Origin: Micavibrio sp. UBA2137
GTDB taxonomy: Bacteria > Pseudomonadota > Alphaproteobacteria > Micavibrionales > Micavibrionaceae
NCBI GenBank assembly: GCA_002328415.1
Contig: DCXL01000004.1
Span: 124,001 to 188,000, forward strand
Length of the DNA stretch: 64,000 nt
Direction: 5' to 3'
Shown here: positions 26,973 to 36,262 of the stretch, in pieces
Layout: each line of letters begins with the position of its first letter
Position numbering within the stretch: position 1 is the first letter of the stretch
The notes under the pieces: model-generated
Seen by the model: the letters and a program-made list of their open reading frames with translations, nothing else
Told to the model about the DNA's origin: nothing
The model's database searches: none
Translations under genes and position numbers: made by a program

Positions 26973-27127
26973 GTTCATCCTAAACAAAAGTCATGACTAT
27001 CTATTCTCGGGATAGCTACGCCTTTACCTGCATGATTGTGGCTGTACATTAGCAGAAAATTAACCAAATTTCAACTTTTTCGTTATTTGCTGAAAAACCG
27101 TGCGTTTACAGATGGTTATATTTTAAC

Positions 27128-27466
27128 TTAATCGCCTTCACCTGGTTTTTCTGAAAAATCAGCGGGATATTTATTAAGTTTATCTTTGTTTTCTTCCGCG
27201 TTCGGCATGGGGGGCTTTTGATATGTTATCACAGGCCATTTTTCCGAATATTCTCGATTCATCTCAAGGAAAGCATCGGCACGTGGATCTGAATCAGGAA
27301 CAATCGCTTCAATCGGACATTCTGGTTCACATACACCGCAATCAATACATTCATCAGGATGGATGACGAGCATGTTCTCGCCCTCATAGAAACAGTCAAC
27401 AGGGCATACCTCGACACAGTCGGTGTATTTACAGTTAATACAGATATCCAGAACTACGTAAGTCAT
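27128..27466 (-). CDS. fdxA: ferredoxin FdxA, 7Fe-8S type
   Basis: Small soluble electron carrier. The 112 residues hold the seven-iron pattern: Cys9, Cys17 and Cys21-Pro in the N-terminal half, with the additional conserved CPVDCFYEG, and the classical CIDCGVCEPECP in the second half, serving a [3Fe-4S] and a [4Fe-4S] cluster. The C-terminal 40 residues after NREYSEKWPVI are the usual FdxA extension. It precedes carD on the same strand, as in many alphaproteobacteria. The position-11 residue is Asn where Lys is common. Confidence 0.95.
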   Translation of the reverse strand: MTYVVLDICINCKYTDCVEVCPVDCFYEGENMLVIHPDECIDCGVCEPECPIEAIVPDSDPRADAFLEMNREYSEKWPVITYQKPPMPNAEENKDKLNKYPADFSEKPGEGD

Positions 27467-27521
27467 TTCCCGCTTTCCTTGTTTTTGTTAGGTCAGGAAT
27501 ACATTTTTTTGAGGTACAAAA

Positions 27522-28856
27522 TCAAGAGGCAAGTTGCTCTTTTCTCAACTGAATCGCACTCAGTGCCGCACGGTCGAGGGGATAACGCCACATATTGAAA
27601 ATGACAATCAATTTGACAGTGATAGGCACAAGTGCATAGAGGATGACGATTGCAAAAGCGTTTTCCTCAGGCCAGCCCATGTAATCAAGGACAGGTAGGG
27701 AAATACCTGCGGCAAGTGCAAGCGATAGCTTTGTCATCATACTCCACATGGCAAAATAGAGCCCTGCACGGCGTTCACCTGTCTCAGCCAAATCAATATC
27801 AACGACATCTGCCTGCATGGAGGAGGGAAGTGCGAGATCAGCACCAACCGCCATGCCACTTAAAATACAGATGGCCATGAAGAGTGTAGTGTCGCCCTCG
27901 CCAACAAAAGGCACAGCCAGAAAGACAAGGCAAGCCCAGCCCATCGATATACACCATGCTTTATGCTTTGTGATTTTGTTGGACAATTTTATCCAGAAGG
28001 GCAGAAAAACAAGTCCGCATAGAAAATAAGCAAAAAGATAGGGGCCAACGGCCTCTTCATTACCAACAACGTTTTCGACAAACATAATGATAAGAATGGC
28101 GGGCAAGCCATTTGCAAAAGAATTAAGCGAGTAATTAAAAATCAACTTCGTGAAGGGCTTATTCTTTTTCAAGATTTTAATGCCCTTATAAAAACCTATA
28201 CGCTTACGCTCTTTCTTGGTGAGTTGCGGATCAGGAACACGCCACATGAAAAGTAGAATTGAAAGGGGTAATCCACAGCAGACAAAAATGGCAATGGCCC
28301 AAACCGCGCGTGCAACATCCTGTTCGCCTTCACTGATTGAAATGTAAGACACAAGCGCAAGGATAAGAAGTGTACCCAAAGCTGACATACCTTCACGATA
28401 GGCGGCAAGCCTTGAGCGTTCATGATACCCATGTGTAAGTTCTGTACTCATCGCGGAAAGCGGCAAATACATCATTGTCCAGCCCAGATACATGACACAT
28501 GACCACATCATCATATAGATAAATCCGGGTGACCCAGAGGGGACAAGAAGCATCCATGTTCCCAACATGGTAACGGGCGCACCAAGTACAACAAATATTT
28601 TACGGCGGCCAAATCTGTTTTTGGAGCGGTCGCTCATCATGCCGACAAGGGGATCGGTGAAGACATCAAACAACCCTGAGACAAGACGCACTAAGCCAAC
28701 AACAGCCAAACCAAGTCCTAAATCATCTGCGTAATAAGAGGGGAGGTAAATATAAACTGGTAGCAACAGCGCCGCCAATGGCAGGGCAGGAATTCCGTAA
28801 GCCATGAGTGTCGTTCGCTTATGGCGATGCGAATCTGTTGCGATTGCTGATGTCAT
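27522..28856 (-). CDS. MFS transporter, glycoside-pentoside-hexuronide (GPH) type
   Basis: A polytopic inner-membrane symporter of 444 residues with about twelve helices. The family motif DVFTDPLVGMMSDRSKNRFG, positioned after helix 2, is characteristic of the GPH/MelB-like branch (MFS_2), whose members carry sugars, sugar acids and some lipids or glycoconjugates. It overlaps the LD-carboxypeptidase stop by four bases (28853-28856) and is translated after it, so the two are coupled. This suggests, without proof, uptake of a murein fragment or peptide substrate for that enzyme. Confidence 0.87.
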   Translation of the reverse strand: MTSAIATDSHRHKRTTLMAYGIPALPLAALLLPVYIYLPSYYADDLGLGLAVVGLVRLVSGLFDVFTDPLVGMMSDRSKNRFGRRKIFVVLGAPVTMLGTWMLLVPSGSPGFIYMMMWSCVMYLGWTMMYLPLSAMSTELTHGYHERSRLAAYREGMSALGTLLILALVSYISISEGEQDVARAVWAIAIFVCCGLPLSILLFMWRVPDPQLTKKERKRIGFYKGIKILKKNKPFTKLIFNYSLNSFANGLPAILIIMFVENVVGNEEAVGPYLFAYFLCGLVFLPFWIKLSNKITKHKAWCISMGWACLVFLAVPFVGEGDTTLFMAICILSGMAVGADLALPSSMQADVVDIDLAETGERRAGLYFAMWSMMTKLSLALAAGISLPVLDYMGWPEENAFAIVILYALVPITVKLIVIFNMWRYPLDRAALSAIQLRKEQLAS

Positions 28857-29794
28857 GAAAGGTTTACAGCGGGTTCAAGAAGCTGGAATTGTACATGTGA
28901 CTTACCAGCCTTGAGTCTGGCCTTGCAACCAAGAGGTAACGTCTGAAGGCGTGTCCCATGTCCAAAGGGTGCGTTTATGATAACTGGAATACCTAGGCCA
29001 TCAGTATGTTCATGCATCAAATCCTCAACAGAATAGGGGTAGCTGATTGCACCCGTATTCTGAACTTCGGTAAAATCACCAATAATGATGCCTGATAATT
29101 CCTCTAGCTTACCCAAACGGCCAAGCTGAAGCAGCATGCGGTCAATATTGCGAATTTCCTCGCCAGCCTCTTCCAATATAAGGAGCGCGCCTTTGAAATC
29201 AGGTGCATATTGCGTGCCTAGCAAATAAGAGAATATGCACAGATTGCCCCCAATAAGTGTACCTGTGCCTTCCCCGTAATGAAGAATATTAGCGTCATCC
29301 CACACATAGGCTTCAAGTGCATCTTCTAAACCTGTGGCAATCGCCTCAAAGGATTCAAAAAATGTTTTTGCATTTGGTTTTGTGAATCGTCCTGCGTCAG
29401 GGCCATGCAGGCCAATGCAATGTGCTTGTGTTAAAAGTGCGTTATGAAGCGCGGTAATATCACTGAAGCCACAAAGTAGTTTCTGGTGTCCTTCAATTTT
29501 CTCAAAATTAATATTGTCAAGCATATGAAGGGTGCGCGTTCCGCCAGCCGCAGCAATGATGCATTTTATCTCTGGGTCGCACCAATAGTCTTCAAATGCA
29601 CGTGCACGTTCCTTTTCATTACCTGCCCATTCATGTAGGCGCAGCCCATTATTAGGATGAATTTTGACCTTGTAACCGTGTGCTTCAATCAAGTCGCTTG
29701 CGGTTTTGAGACGTGAAGGCTCGATCCAGCGTGACAGAGCAACAATGCCAATTGTATCACCTTTTTGTAGGGCCTGTGGTTTTTGAAAACGCAT
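28853..29794 (-). CDS. LD-carboxypeptidase family protein (peptidase S66)
   Basis: Serine peptidase of the LdcA type, which removes the terminal D-Ala from murein tetrapeptides during cell-wall recycling in the cytoplasm. The 313 residues have LQKGDTIGIVALS at the N-terminus, the nucleophile Ser in LCGFSDITALHNAL, the Glu in LLILEEAGEE and the His in INAPFGHGTRLQTLPLG, giving the Ser-Glu-His triad. No signal peptide. Relatives include MccF self-immunity proteins, so murein is the likelier but not only substrate. It is coupled to the MFS transporter gene. Confidence 0.9.
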   Translation of the reverse strand: MRFQKPQALQKGDTIGIVALSRWIEPSRLKTASDLIEAHGYKVKIHPNNGLRLHEWAGNEKERARAFEDYWCDPEIKCIIAAAGGTRTLHMLDNINFEKIEGHQKLLCGFSDITALHNALLTQAHCIGLHGPDAGRFTKPNAKTFFESFEAIATGLEDALEAYVWDDANILHYGEGTGTLIGGNLCIFSYLLGTQYAPDFKGALLILEEAGEEIRNIDRMLLQLGRLGKLEELSGIIIGDFTEVQNTGAISYPYSVEDLMHEHTDGLGIPVIINAPFGHGTRLQTLPLGCKARLKAGKSHVQFQLLEPAVNLS

Positions 29795-29874
29795 GCTTAT
29801 ACTTATCTCTCTCGTTTATTCATCTCAAAGTTTACAGGGCGGGACTAAACCTGTCACATCATTTGTAGGATTTC

Positions 29875-31314
29875 TTACCCAGCTTTCTTAACCTTGTCAT
29901 AGGCACTTAAAGCCTTTTCACGTGCCTCACTGTGGTCGACAATGGGATCGGGATAGGTTTCCCCAAGTTCAACGCCTGCTTTTTTGAGCGTTTCCGCGTC
30001 GGCTTCCCAAGGCTTAAAGAGGTATTTTGTCGGCATGTCTTTAAGCTCTGGCACCCATTTACGGGTATAGTCACCATTGGGATCAAATTTCTCACCTTGT
30101 GTGATGGGATTAAAGATACGGAAATAGGGAGCGGCATCTGCACCACACCCAGCAATCCATTGCCAGCTCGCAGAATTACTTGCCAAATCTGCATCAACAA
30201 GTGTATCCCAGAACCATTTTTCACCCTCAGACCAATGCAAAAGGAGATGTTTAACCAAAAACGAGCCGACAATCATCCGTACGCGGTTATGCATCCAGCC
30301 TTCCTCCCAAAGTTGACGCATACCTGCATCAACAATTGGATAGCCAGTCTGACCTTTTTGCCAACGCTCAAGCGCTTCTTTGTTTTTGTCCCAGGGGAAG
30401 GCTTCGAACTTTTCCATGAGTGGTTTGTCTGTTATGCGTTCTTTAAAATGGTAAAGCAGATTGTAAGAAAATTCGCGCCAGCCAATTTCAGAAAGATATG
30501 TTTTGACGTGCTTATCTGGCAGCGCACCTGCATTTTGGCGTTTTCTGATTTCATGCCAGATCTGACGCGGAGAGATTTCACCGTTATGTAAGTGGGGGGA
30601 GAGGCGTGAGGTGTTATCTTTGTCGGGTCTGTTGCGGTCCTCGTCATAGCTGGATGCACCCGCATCAATAAAGTCCATAAGCGCATCCCATGCGCCGTTC
30701 TCACCAATTGTCCAATGCTGTTCCATTTTTTGGTCCCAACGCACATCATCGGGTAGAAGCGAGAGCTCATCCAGTGTGCAAACGCCGCTTGGCTTGTCCA
30801 AATAAGTGAGGCGTTCGGGAGCTTGCAGAGGGTCTGCTAGTTCGCCAGAACCAAGGCATCCATTTTTGTAAAAGGGGGTGAAAACCTTGTACGGACCACC
30901 GGTTTTAGTTTCTATGGTCCATGGCTCCCAAATAAGCATGCCCTTAAAGCTTTTGGCCTCGATGCCATCATCTTCAAGTGTTGATTTAATATCTTTATCA
31001 CGCTTGATACGCCATGGTTCATAACATCTGTTCCAGACAACGGCATCTGCACTAATCTCTTTTGCAAGTTTAGGCAGGATATCATCAGCCTTACCCTTAA
31101 AGAATGCCAAGTGGCCAGATAAATCCTTATCAAATTGCTTCAGGGAGTGATGCAACCACCAACGACTGGCCGCTCCACGTTTCCAGTCACCTGCATTTTC
31201 ATCATCTAAAATATAAACGGGCAGGATATGCGCACTTTCCTCATAGGCATAGTGCAGAGCAGGGTTGTCAGCGCGGCGTAAATCCTGTCGAAACCAAACA
31301 ATAATTTTTTTCAT
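29875..31314 (-). CDS. phrB: deoxyribodipyrimidine photolyase (class I)
   Basis: Light-driven repair of cyclobutane pyrimidine dimers. The 479 residues comprise the antenna-binding alpha/beta domain (IIVWFRQDLRRADNPAL at the start) and the helical FAD domain with SRLSPHLHNGEISPRQIW, GWREFSYNLLYHF, and the signature region around WMHNRVRMIVGSFLVKHL and NSASWQWIAGCGADAAPY. The pattern is of a CPD photolyase rather than a cryptochrome, but substrate type is inferred. It lies upstream of the LD-carboxypeptidase gene on the same strand, 80 bases apart. Confidence 0.95.
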   Translation of the reverse strand: MKKIIVWFRQDLRRADNPALHYAYEESAHILPVYILDDENAGDWKRGAASRWWLHHSLKQFDKDLSGHLAFFKGKADDILPKLAKEISADAVVWNRCYEPWRIKRDKDIKSTLEDDGIEAKSFKGMLIWEPWTIETKTGGPYKVFTPFYKNGCLGSGELADPLQAPERLTYLDKPSGVCTLDELSLLPDDVRWDQKMEQHWTIGENGAWDALMDFIDAGASSYDEDRNRPDKDNTSRLSPHLHNGEISPRQIWHEIRKRQNAGALPDKHVKTYLSEIGWREFSYNLLYHFKERITDKPLMEKFEAFPWDKNKEALERWQKGQTGYPIVDAGMRQLWEEGWMHNRVRMIVGSFLVKHLLLHWSEGEKWFWDTLVDADLASNSASWQWIAGCGADAAPYFRIFNPITQGEKFDPNGDYTRKWVPELKDMPTKYLFKPWEADAETLKKAGVELGETYPDPIVDHSEAREKALSAYDKVKKAG

Positions 31315-31357
31315 TGAGAGCCCTCATTTAATTCTGCGTCACATACGCTTGTGAGCC

Positions 31358-32935
31358 TTATTCGTTCATATTTTTAAGCAGATATACGTCATATTTCAAC
31401 GTGCGCTCTGGATCATAAAGTGCCGTTCCACGATAATATAGAGATGGATTAATCGTGCGTGCATTTATTTTTCTATAATGAGACATCGCTTTTTTGAAGA
31501 TTTTATTGTCCGAGAAATAGTCTGTTAAGTGAAACGCTTTCTGCATTTTGTTCTGACTTTGAGCACCAAAAGCCGTCTGTGCCAGAATAAGAGCATGTGG
31601 CTTATACTTATCTAAATCTTCCGCCAGAAATGTTCCGTATTTTTCTTTAAGTGCAGTGTTATCATTCTCCACGATAGGGGCGAGCCACCAGAGTGACGAA
31701 AAGCGCGAGCTCATTTCAATGTCAGCGTAAAGATGCGTAACGGGCACACCGTTCAATGCCTCGTGCATGATAAAGGCACGGCATCTTTGTTTTTCAGGGC
31801 AGGTTTCTTGCAAGATTTCTGTGAAGGGTAATGTGCTAAACGCGCTCACTCGGTTAAAATTTTGGAGGGGCGAGAAAAAGAGGAAGAATGTCGCACAGGC
31901 TAGAATAAAACTGATGACTGGGGCAAAAGATTTCAGCTTGGCAAATGTCTCCAAATAAGCTGTAAGTGTCAGTGTTCCAAGAATAAGAAAGGTCGTTTTG
32001 GCTGGTATCAAATGATAGAAAAGACCTTTGCCTTGTGCGAGATATCCGACAAGCGCACACATTATAAAGGCAGCAAAAAAGCGTATCCAGAAAAGGGTGG
32101 GCCCCTTAAAGCGTGTCTCTGATAAACCCCAAAGAATAAGCGTTAGAGCGCCAATGATGATTGAGAACTGATAGAGCGTTGCCGCGTGAATAGGGGCGTT
32201 GCTATAAAGGGCCAAAACATCTGGCAGAATCTCACGCGAGAAGCCTGATAAGAGAGTGATTAATAGAAGCCCGTAAAGCAGGGTCAATATAAGAGGTGTT
32301 AGAAATTCAATTGAAAGAAGGCTGCTTCTAATCTGCTTTTGTGTGAAGGCGCGATGTAGAAAAAGGATAGCAATAAACAGCCCAAAATGCGGTTTAAGAA
32401 GAACGAGTAGGCCGCCCATGACAGACGCAAGAAGCGTAAAGATCTTTCCAAGTTTCTCGAGTTCATATGTTCGCGTTAGCACTGTTAAAGCAAAAGGAAA
32501 TAGCCCAAAGAAGGCAAGCATGTCACGCTCACCCCAGCTTTGCGGGCTGCCCAACGTTACACCCAAAACAAAGAGGCTTAAGACAAGTGTTTTCGCAGAT
32601 GCGGAAAGGCGGTCAGCTGTAAAGCTTGATAAGGCCTTAGCGGAGAGAAACAGGGAAAGGGCTAACAGAAATAAAGGATAGAGGAAATTGCCCATGTGAT
32701 AGGTCATACCAAAAACCTGTTTCATCCAGACAACGGGCGCATAGATTAAAATGCTAAAAGGTGGATTTGTATCAAAGATATCCTGACCAAATGTGCCTCC
32801 GTCCAAAAAGCGCTCGGCAAACAAAATGAGGACAGCATTATTGTCGCTCATAAGCAACGGATAGGTCAGGTAAACCCAAAATAAAAAGAAAAGAGCCGTC
32901 AGAAGACCAATAATGAGAGGTGTCTTATCTGTCAT
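31358..32935 (-). CDS. polytopic membrane protein, GT-C/GT39-like glycosyltransferase candidate
   Basis: A 525-residue protein with about ten to twelve membrane helices and a soluble C-terminal part of about 140 residues. After the first helix a periplasmic loop contains GQDIFDTNPPFSIL, matching the Asp-x-Asn-Pro-Pro loop of GT-C enzymes that use polyprenyl-phosphate sugars; WGERDMLAFFGLFPF and LKPHFGLF are also typical of that fold. The substrate is unknown and the protein could belong to an uncharacterised family. It lies 34 bases after clpX on the same strand. Confidence 0.75.
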   Translation of the reverse strand: MTDKTPLIIGLLTALFFLFWVYLTYPLLMSDNNAVLILFAERFLDGGTFGQDIFDTNPPFSILIYAPVVWMKQVFGMTYHMGNFLYPLFLLALSLFLSAKALSSFTADRLSASAKTLVLSLFVLGVTLGSPQSWGERDMLAFFGLFPFALTVLTRTYELEKLGKIFTLLASVMGGLLVLLKPHFGLFIAILFLHRAFTQKQIRSSLLSIEFLTPLILTLLYGLLLITLLSGFSREILPDVLALYSNAPIHAATLYQFSIIIGALTLILWGLSETRFKGPTLFWIRFFAAFIMCALVGYLAQGKGLFYHLIPAKTTFLILGTLTLTAYLETFAKLKSFAPVISFILACATFFLFFSPLQNFNRVSAFSTLPFTEILQETCPEKQRCRAFIMHEALNGVPVTHLYADIEMSSRFSSLWWLAPIVENDNTALKEKYGTFLAEDLDKYKPHALILAQTAFGAQSQNKMQKAFHLTDYFSDNKIFKKAMSHYRKINARTINPSLYYRGTALYDPERTLKYDVYLLKNMNE

Positions 32936-32969
32936 AAAACAAAGCGCAGCCTCTCATTAATATTTAGGA

Positions 32970-34289
32970 TTAGCTCGCAGCAGCGTCCTTTTCATCCTTG
33001 TCGTCTTCATCCTTCTTGGATTTAGACTTTGACTTGGATTTTTTCTTCTTTGAATCCTTAGAGAAAACAAGTACAGGTTTTTCTTTCTTCTCGACTGTAT
33101 CACCATTGATAATGACCTCTTCCAAATCATCCAGATCTGGCAAGTCATACATTGTGTCGAGCAGAAGATTTTCAAGAATTGAGCGCAATCCACGCGCCCC
33201 TGTTTTACGCTCGATAGCATCCTTGGCAATAGCCTTTAGGCCATCGTCAGTAAAGGTCAGCTTCACATCTTCAAGATCAAAGAGCTTCTTGTACTGCTTA
33301 ACGGCAGCATTACGTGGCTCTGTTAAAATTTGGACAAGTGCATCTTCATCCAGATCCTCAAGCGTTGCCACAACTGGCAAACGACCAACAAATTCTGGAA
33401 TCAAACCAAAGCGCAACAAGTCCTCTGTTTCGAGCGACTTCAGTGCTTCACCAACCAGTTTATCTTCTGCGCCAGCAACATTAGCACCAAAACCAATGCT
33501 TTTCTGAGCTGTACGCTGTGCAATCACCTTATCAATACCAGCAAACGCACCACCACAAATAAAGAGGATGTTAGAGGTATCAACTTGCAAGAATTCTTGC
33601 TGAGGATGCTTACGTCCACCTTGAGGTGGGACGGAGGCAACCGTTCCCTCCATCATTTTAAGCAAGGCCTGCTGCACACCTTCACCAGATACGTCACGTG
33701 TGATGGAAGGGTTGTCTGACTTTCGGCTGATTTTGTCAATCTCGTCAATATAGACGATACCGCGTTGGGCGCGTTCCACATTGTAGTCACATGACTGAAG
33801 CAGTTTCAGGATAATGTTTTCAACGTCCTCACCAACATAACCGGCCTCGGTCAATGTTGTGGCATCCGCCATTGTGAAAGGCACGTCAATCACACGCGCA
33901 AGCGTTTGTGCAAGAAGTGTCTTACCGCAACCTGTAGGTCCAAGGATAAGAATATTTGATTTCTGTAGCTCAATATCCGCGCCGCGCTGACCATGTTCAA
34001 GACGCTTATAGTGGTTATGAACGGCAACAGAGAGAACACGTTTAGCCCAGTCTTGTCCAATCACGTATTCATCCAAGAAAGATTTAATTTCGCTCGGCGA
34101 GGGCACACCATCGTCTGAACGCACGATAGCCGATTTGTCCTCTTCCTGAATAATGTCCATGCAGAGCTCGACACATTCATTACAGATGAACACGTTAGGG
34201 CCAGCAATTAGCTTGCGAACCTCATGTTGGCTCTTCCCGCAAAAAGAACAATAGAGCGTATTTTTTGAATCTGTGTCGTCTTTACTCAT
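32970..34289 (-). CDS. clpX: ATP-dependent Clp protease ATP-binding subunit ClpX
   Basis: AAA+ unfoldase that feeds tagged substrates to ClpP. The 439 residues show the zinc-binding domain (YCSFCGKSQHEV with CNECVELC), Walker A GPTGCGKTLLAQ, Walker B YIDEIDKI, pore loop EAGYVGEDV, and the RKH loop GGRKHPQQEF. The last 25 residues are an unusual Lys/Ser then Asp/Glu-rich tail ending DAAAS, making it somewhat longer than the usual 420-425. No clpP lies upstream and no lon downstream, unlike the usual clpP-clpX-lon order. Confidence 0.97.
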   Translation of the reverse strand: MSKDDTDSKNTLYCSFCGKSQHEVRKLIAGPNVFICNECVELCMDIIQEEDKSAIVRSDDGVPSPSEIKSFLDEYVIGQDWAKRVLSVAVHNHYKRLEHGQRGADIELQKSNILILGPTGCGKTLLAQTLARVIDVPFTMADATTLTEAGYVGEDVENIILKLLQSCDYNVERAQRGIVYIDEIDKISRKSDNPSITRDVSGEGVQQALLKMMEGTVASVPPQGGRKHPQQEFLQVDTSNILFICGGAFAGIDKVIAQRTAQKSIGFGANVAGAEDKLVGEALKSLETEDLLRFGLIPEFVGRLPVVATLEDLDEDALVQILTEPRNAAVKQYKKLFDLEDVKLTFTDDGLKAIAKDAIERKTGARGLRSILENLLLDTMYDLPDLDDLEEVIINGDTVEKKEKPVLVFSKDSKKKKSKSKSKSKKDEDDKDEKDAAAS

Positions 34290-34399
34290 GAAATATAAAC
34301 CTTAGATAATGTGAGTGTCATTTCACTGACTTGTTGAAAATTTAGAGTGCCACTGTGCGCATTAGCTTTCAAGACTTTTCATCCTTTTTTAGCAACATC

Positions 34400-34426
34400 T
34401 TGAATACCTGTCTAAATAACTATAAT
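34400..34426 (+). promoter_or_regulatory. predicted sigma-70-type promoter for sufE
   Basis: TTGAAT (34400-34405) and a perfect TATAAT (34421-34426) are separated by 15 bases and would start transcription about 45 bases before the sufE start codon. The spacing is short for sigma-70; it is a prediction from sequence only. Confidence 0.45.
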
Positions 34427-34476
34427 ACAACTGTCAACAAAGGCGAGACCCTCAATTTAAAAAGGTGTTGAACAAC

Positions 34477-34887
34477 GTGAATTTAACAACAGACGAGATT
34501 GCAGAAAATTTTGCGCTTTTCAGTGATTGGGAAGAGCGTTACCAGTATCTTATAGACCTTGGAAAGTCGCTTCCACATTTGGATGAAGCGTATAAGGCAG
34601 ACTTGTATAAGGTGCGCGGTTGTACATCTCAGGTCTGGCTCGTGCCTGATGTTGCAGAAGGTAAATTGCGGTTTCAGGCAGATAGTGATGCGCTAATTGT
34701 GAAGGGTCTGATCGCTGTGCTTATGAGTGCCTACAACGCAAAAACGCCCTCGGAAATTTCGGAATTTCCGATAAAAGATTATTTTGATTCTTTAGGATTG
34801 GGGCAGAATCTGTCCCCAAACAGGCGTAATGGCTTCTTTGCCATGGTTGAAAAAATCAAATCACTGGCGCTTGCCGCCCAAAATTAA
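34477..34887 (+). CDS. sufE: SufE-family Fe-S cluster sulfur acceptor
   Basis: Accepts sulfur from the SufS cysteine desulfurase for Fe-S cluster assembly. The 136 residues end in the usual helical region and carry the active cysteine, Cys49 in KVRGCTSQVWL. I chose GTG 34477, preceded by AAAAAGG about 11 bases away; in-frame GTG 34465 would add four residues. It stands apart from any suf operon. Its TAA (34885-34887) is immediately followed by the hisS stop on the other strand, with no base between. Confidence 0.92.
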   Translation: MNLTTDEIAENFALFSDWEERYQYLIDLGKSLPHLDEAYKADLYKVRGCTSQVWLVPDVAEGKLRFQADSDALIVKGLIAVLMSAYNAKTPSEISEFPIKDYFDSLGLGQNLSPNRRNGFFAMVEKIKSLALAAQN

Positions 34888-36204
34888 CTAGGACTTTTCC
34901 CATGTGTCGGGGGTAGCAGCGGACTGTTCACCGCTTTCCATATTTTTAACCTCATGGTCCTGACCATCCTCGAAAGGTGGAAACCACACATAGGGAATTC
35001 CCTTTTTCTCGGCATAGGAAAGCTGTTTCCCAAGCTTTTGTGCGGCGTGATAAAGCTCGACCTTGAATCCACGAGACCTGAGCGAGCGTGCCGTGTTTGC
35101 GGCAGTGTCCATTTGGTCCTTACTGGGAATAACAACAAGAATGTCAGCAGGGGACCTGGGCCCAGCCTGCAAATGTCCAGTTTGTTTCAAAACATCGAAG
35201 AGGCGAGATAAGCCAATGGAAATTCCAACGCCTGGCAAATGCTTGTTAATGTAATTGCCAGCCAAATCATCATAGCGCCCACCAGAACAAACAGACCCTT
35301 GAAATTCAGGTACATCCAGAAGTTCGGTTTCATAAACTGTGCCTGTGTAATAATCCAGACCACGCATGATGGACAAGTCGCCTATGAACCCATGTTCTGG
35401 CAGATGCTCAAGGCGTGACAAAACGAAAGATAACTCATCAATGCCTTCTTGCATCATGGCATTTTCGGCCTTGATCTTTGCAATGTCTGCGGCGCGCCCT
35501 TTGATAAGAACAAGTTCTAATATTTTGGTTATATTATCGTTACTTATTTTTTGTTCTTTAAGTAAATTATGAACCTCTTTACGGCCTATTTTTTCTAATT
35601 TATCAATGGCGCGCGTCACCTGAATAACGGCATCCTCGTCTGTGATCCCAAGCGCATCAAGCAGTCCAAACATAATTTTGCGGTTATTTATGCGCAGTTG
35701 CACACGCCCAATATTGAGGCCATCTAAGACCTCGTAAATCACAGCAGGCATTTCCGCATCAAAGGAAAGCGGTAAATTATCAACGGCAATCACATCAATA
35801 TCGCACTGATAAAATTCGCGCATGCGACCAAGTTGAGGTCGTTCTCCGCGCCAGACGCGCTGCATCTGGTAGCGCTTGAAGGGAAACACCAAATCATTGA
35901 AATGCATGGCCACATAACGCGCCAAGGGAACTGTTTGATCAAAATGAAGCGCCAGACGCGCATCTTTGTCATCATCAGCACCCGCGTGCAGACGTGTGAG
36001 GGTGTAAATTTCCTTATCAACTTCGCCTTTGGCTGTGAGAATATCAATTTCTTCAACAGAAGGAGTCTCAATAGAGCAATAACCATATGACTCAAAAACG
36101 GCACGGATGTGATCCATCCAGCGTTGTTCAACAATACGAAATTCGGGTAACCATTCGGGAAACCCGCTAATTGGCTTTGGTTTGATAATAGATTTTTTGC
36201 TCAT
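34888..36204 (-). CDS. hisS: histidyl-tRNA synthetase, eukaryote-like type
   Basis: Class II synthetase charging tRNA-His. The 438 residues contain motif 2 RVWRGERPQLGRMREFYQCD, the histidine-A loop GLDYYTGTVYE, SVCSGGRYDDL and motif 3 GISIGLSRLFDVL. REFYQCD and GLDYYTG resemble human and archaeal enzymes more than the E. coli type (RQFHQLG, GLDYYNRT). Such HisRS genes are known in the alphaproteobacteria whose tRNA-His lacks the extra G at -1. The gene sits next to cobT, not between ispG and prfA, where many relatives have it. Confidence 0.95.
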   Translation of the reverse strand: MSKKSIIKPKPISGFPEWLPEFRIVEQRWMDHIRAVFESYGYCSIETPSVEEIDILTAKGEVDKEIYTLTRLHAGADDDKDARLALHFDQTVPLARYVAMHFNDLVFPFKRYQMQRVWRGERPQLGRMREFYQCDIDVIAVDNLPLSFDAEMPAVIYEVLDGLNIGRVQLRINNRKIMFGLLDALGITDEDAVIQVTRAIDKLEKIGRKEVHNLLKEQKISNDNITKILELVLIKGRAADIAKIKAENAMMQEGIDELSFVLSRLEHLPEHGFIGDLSIMRGLDYYTGTVYETELLDVPEFQGSVCSGGRYDDLAGNYINKHLPGVGISIGLSRLFDVLKQTGHLQAGPRSPADILVVIPSKDQMDTAANTARSLRSRGFKVELYHAAQKLGKQLSYAEKKGIPYVWFPPFEDGQDHEVKNMESGEQSAATPDTWEKS

Positions 36205-36262
36205 GTTTTTTGTTCAACCATATAAAATTCTATATTAGACCTAGGTGAAAAAGAGGGAAGGC

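Noticed and set aside
32998..33507. Ser-rich plus-strand frame of 169 codons
   Set aside because: It is antisense to clpX; Lys/Asp-rich codons read backwards give Ser/Phe runs. No family resemblance.
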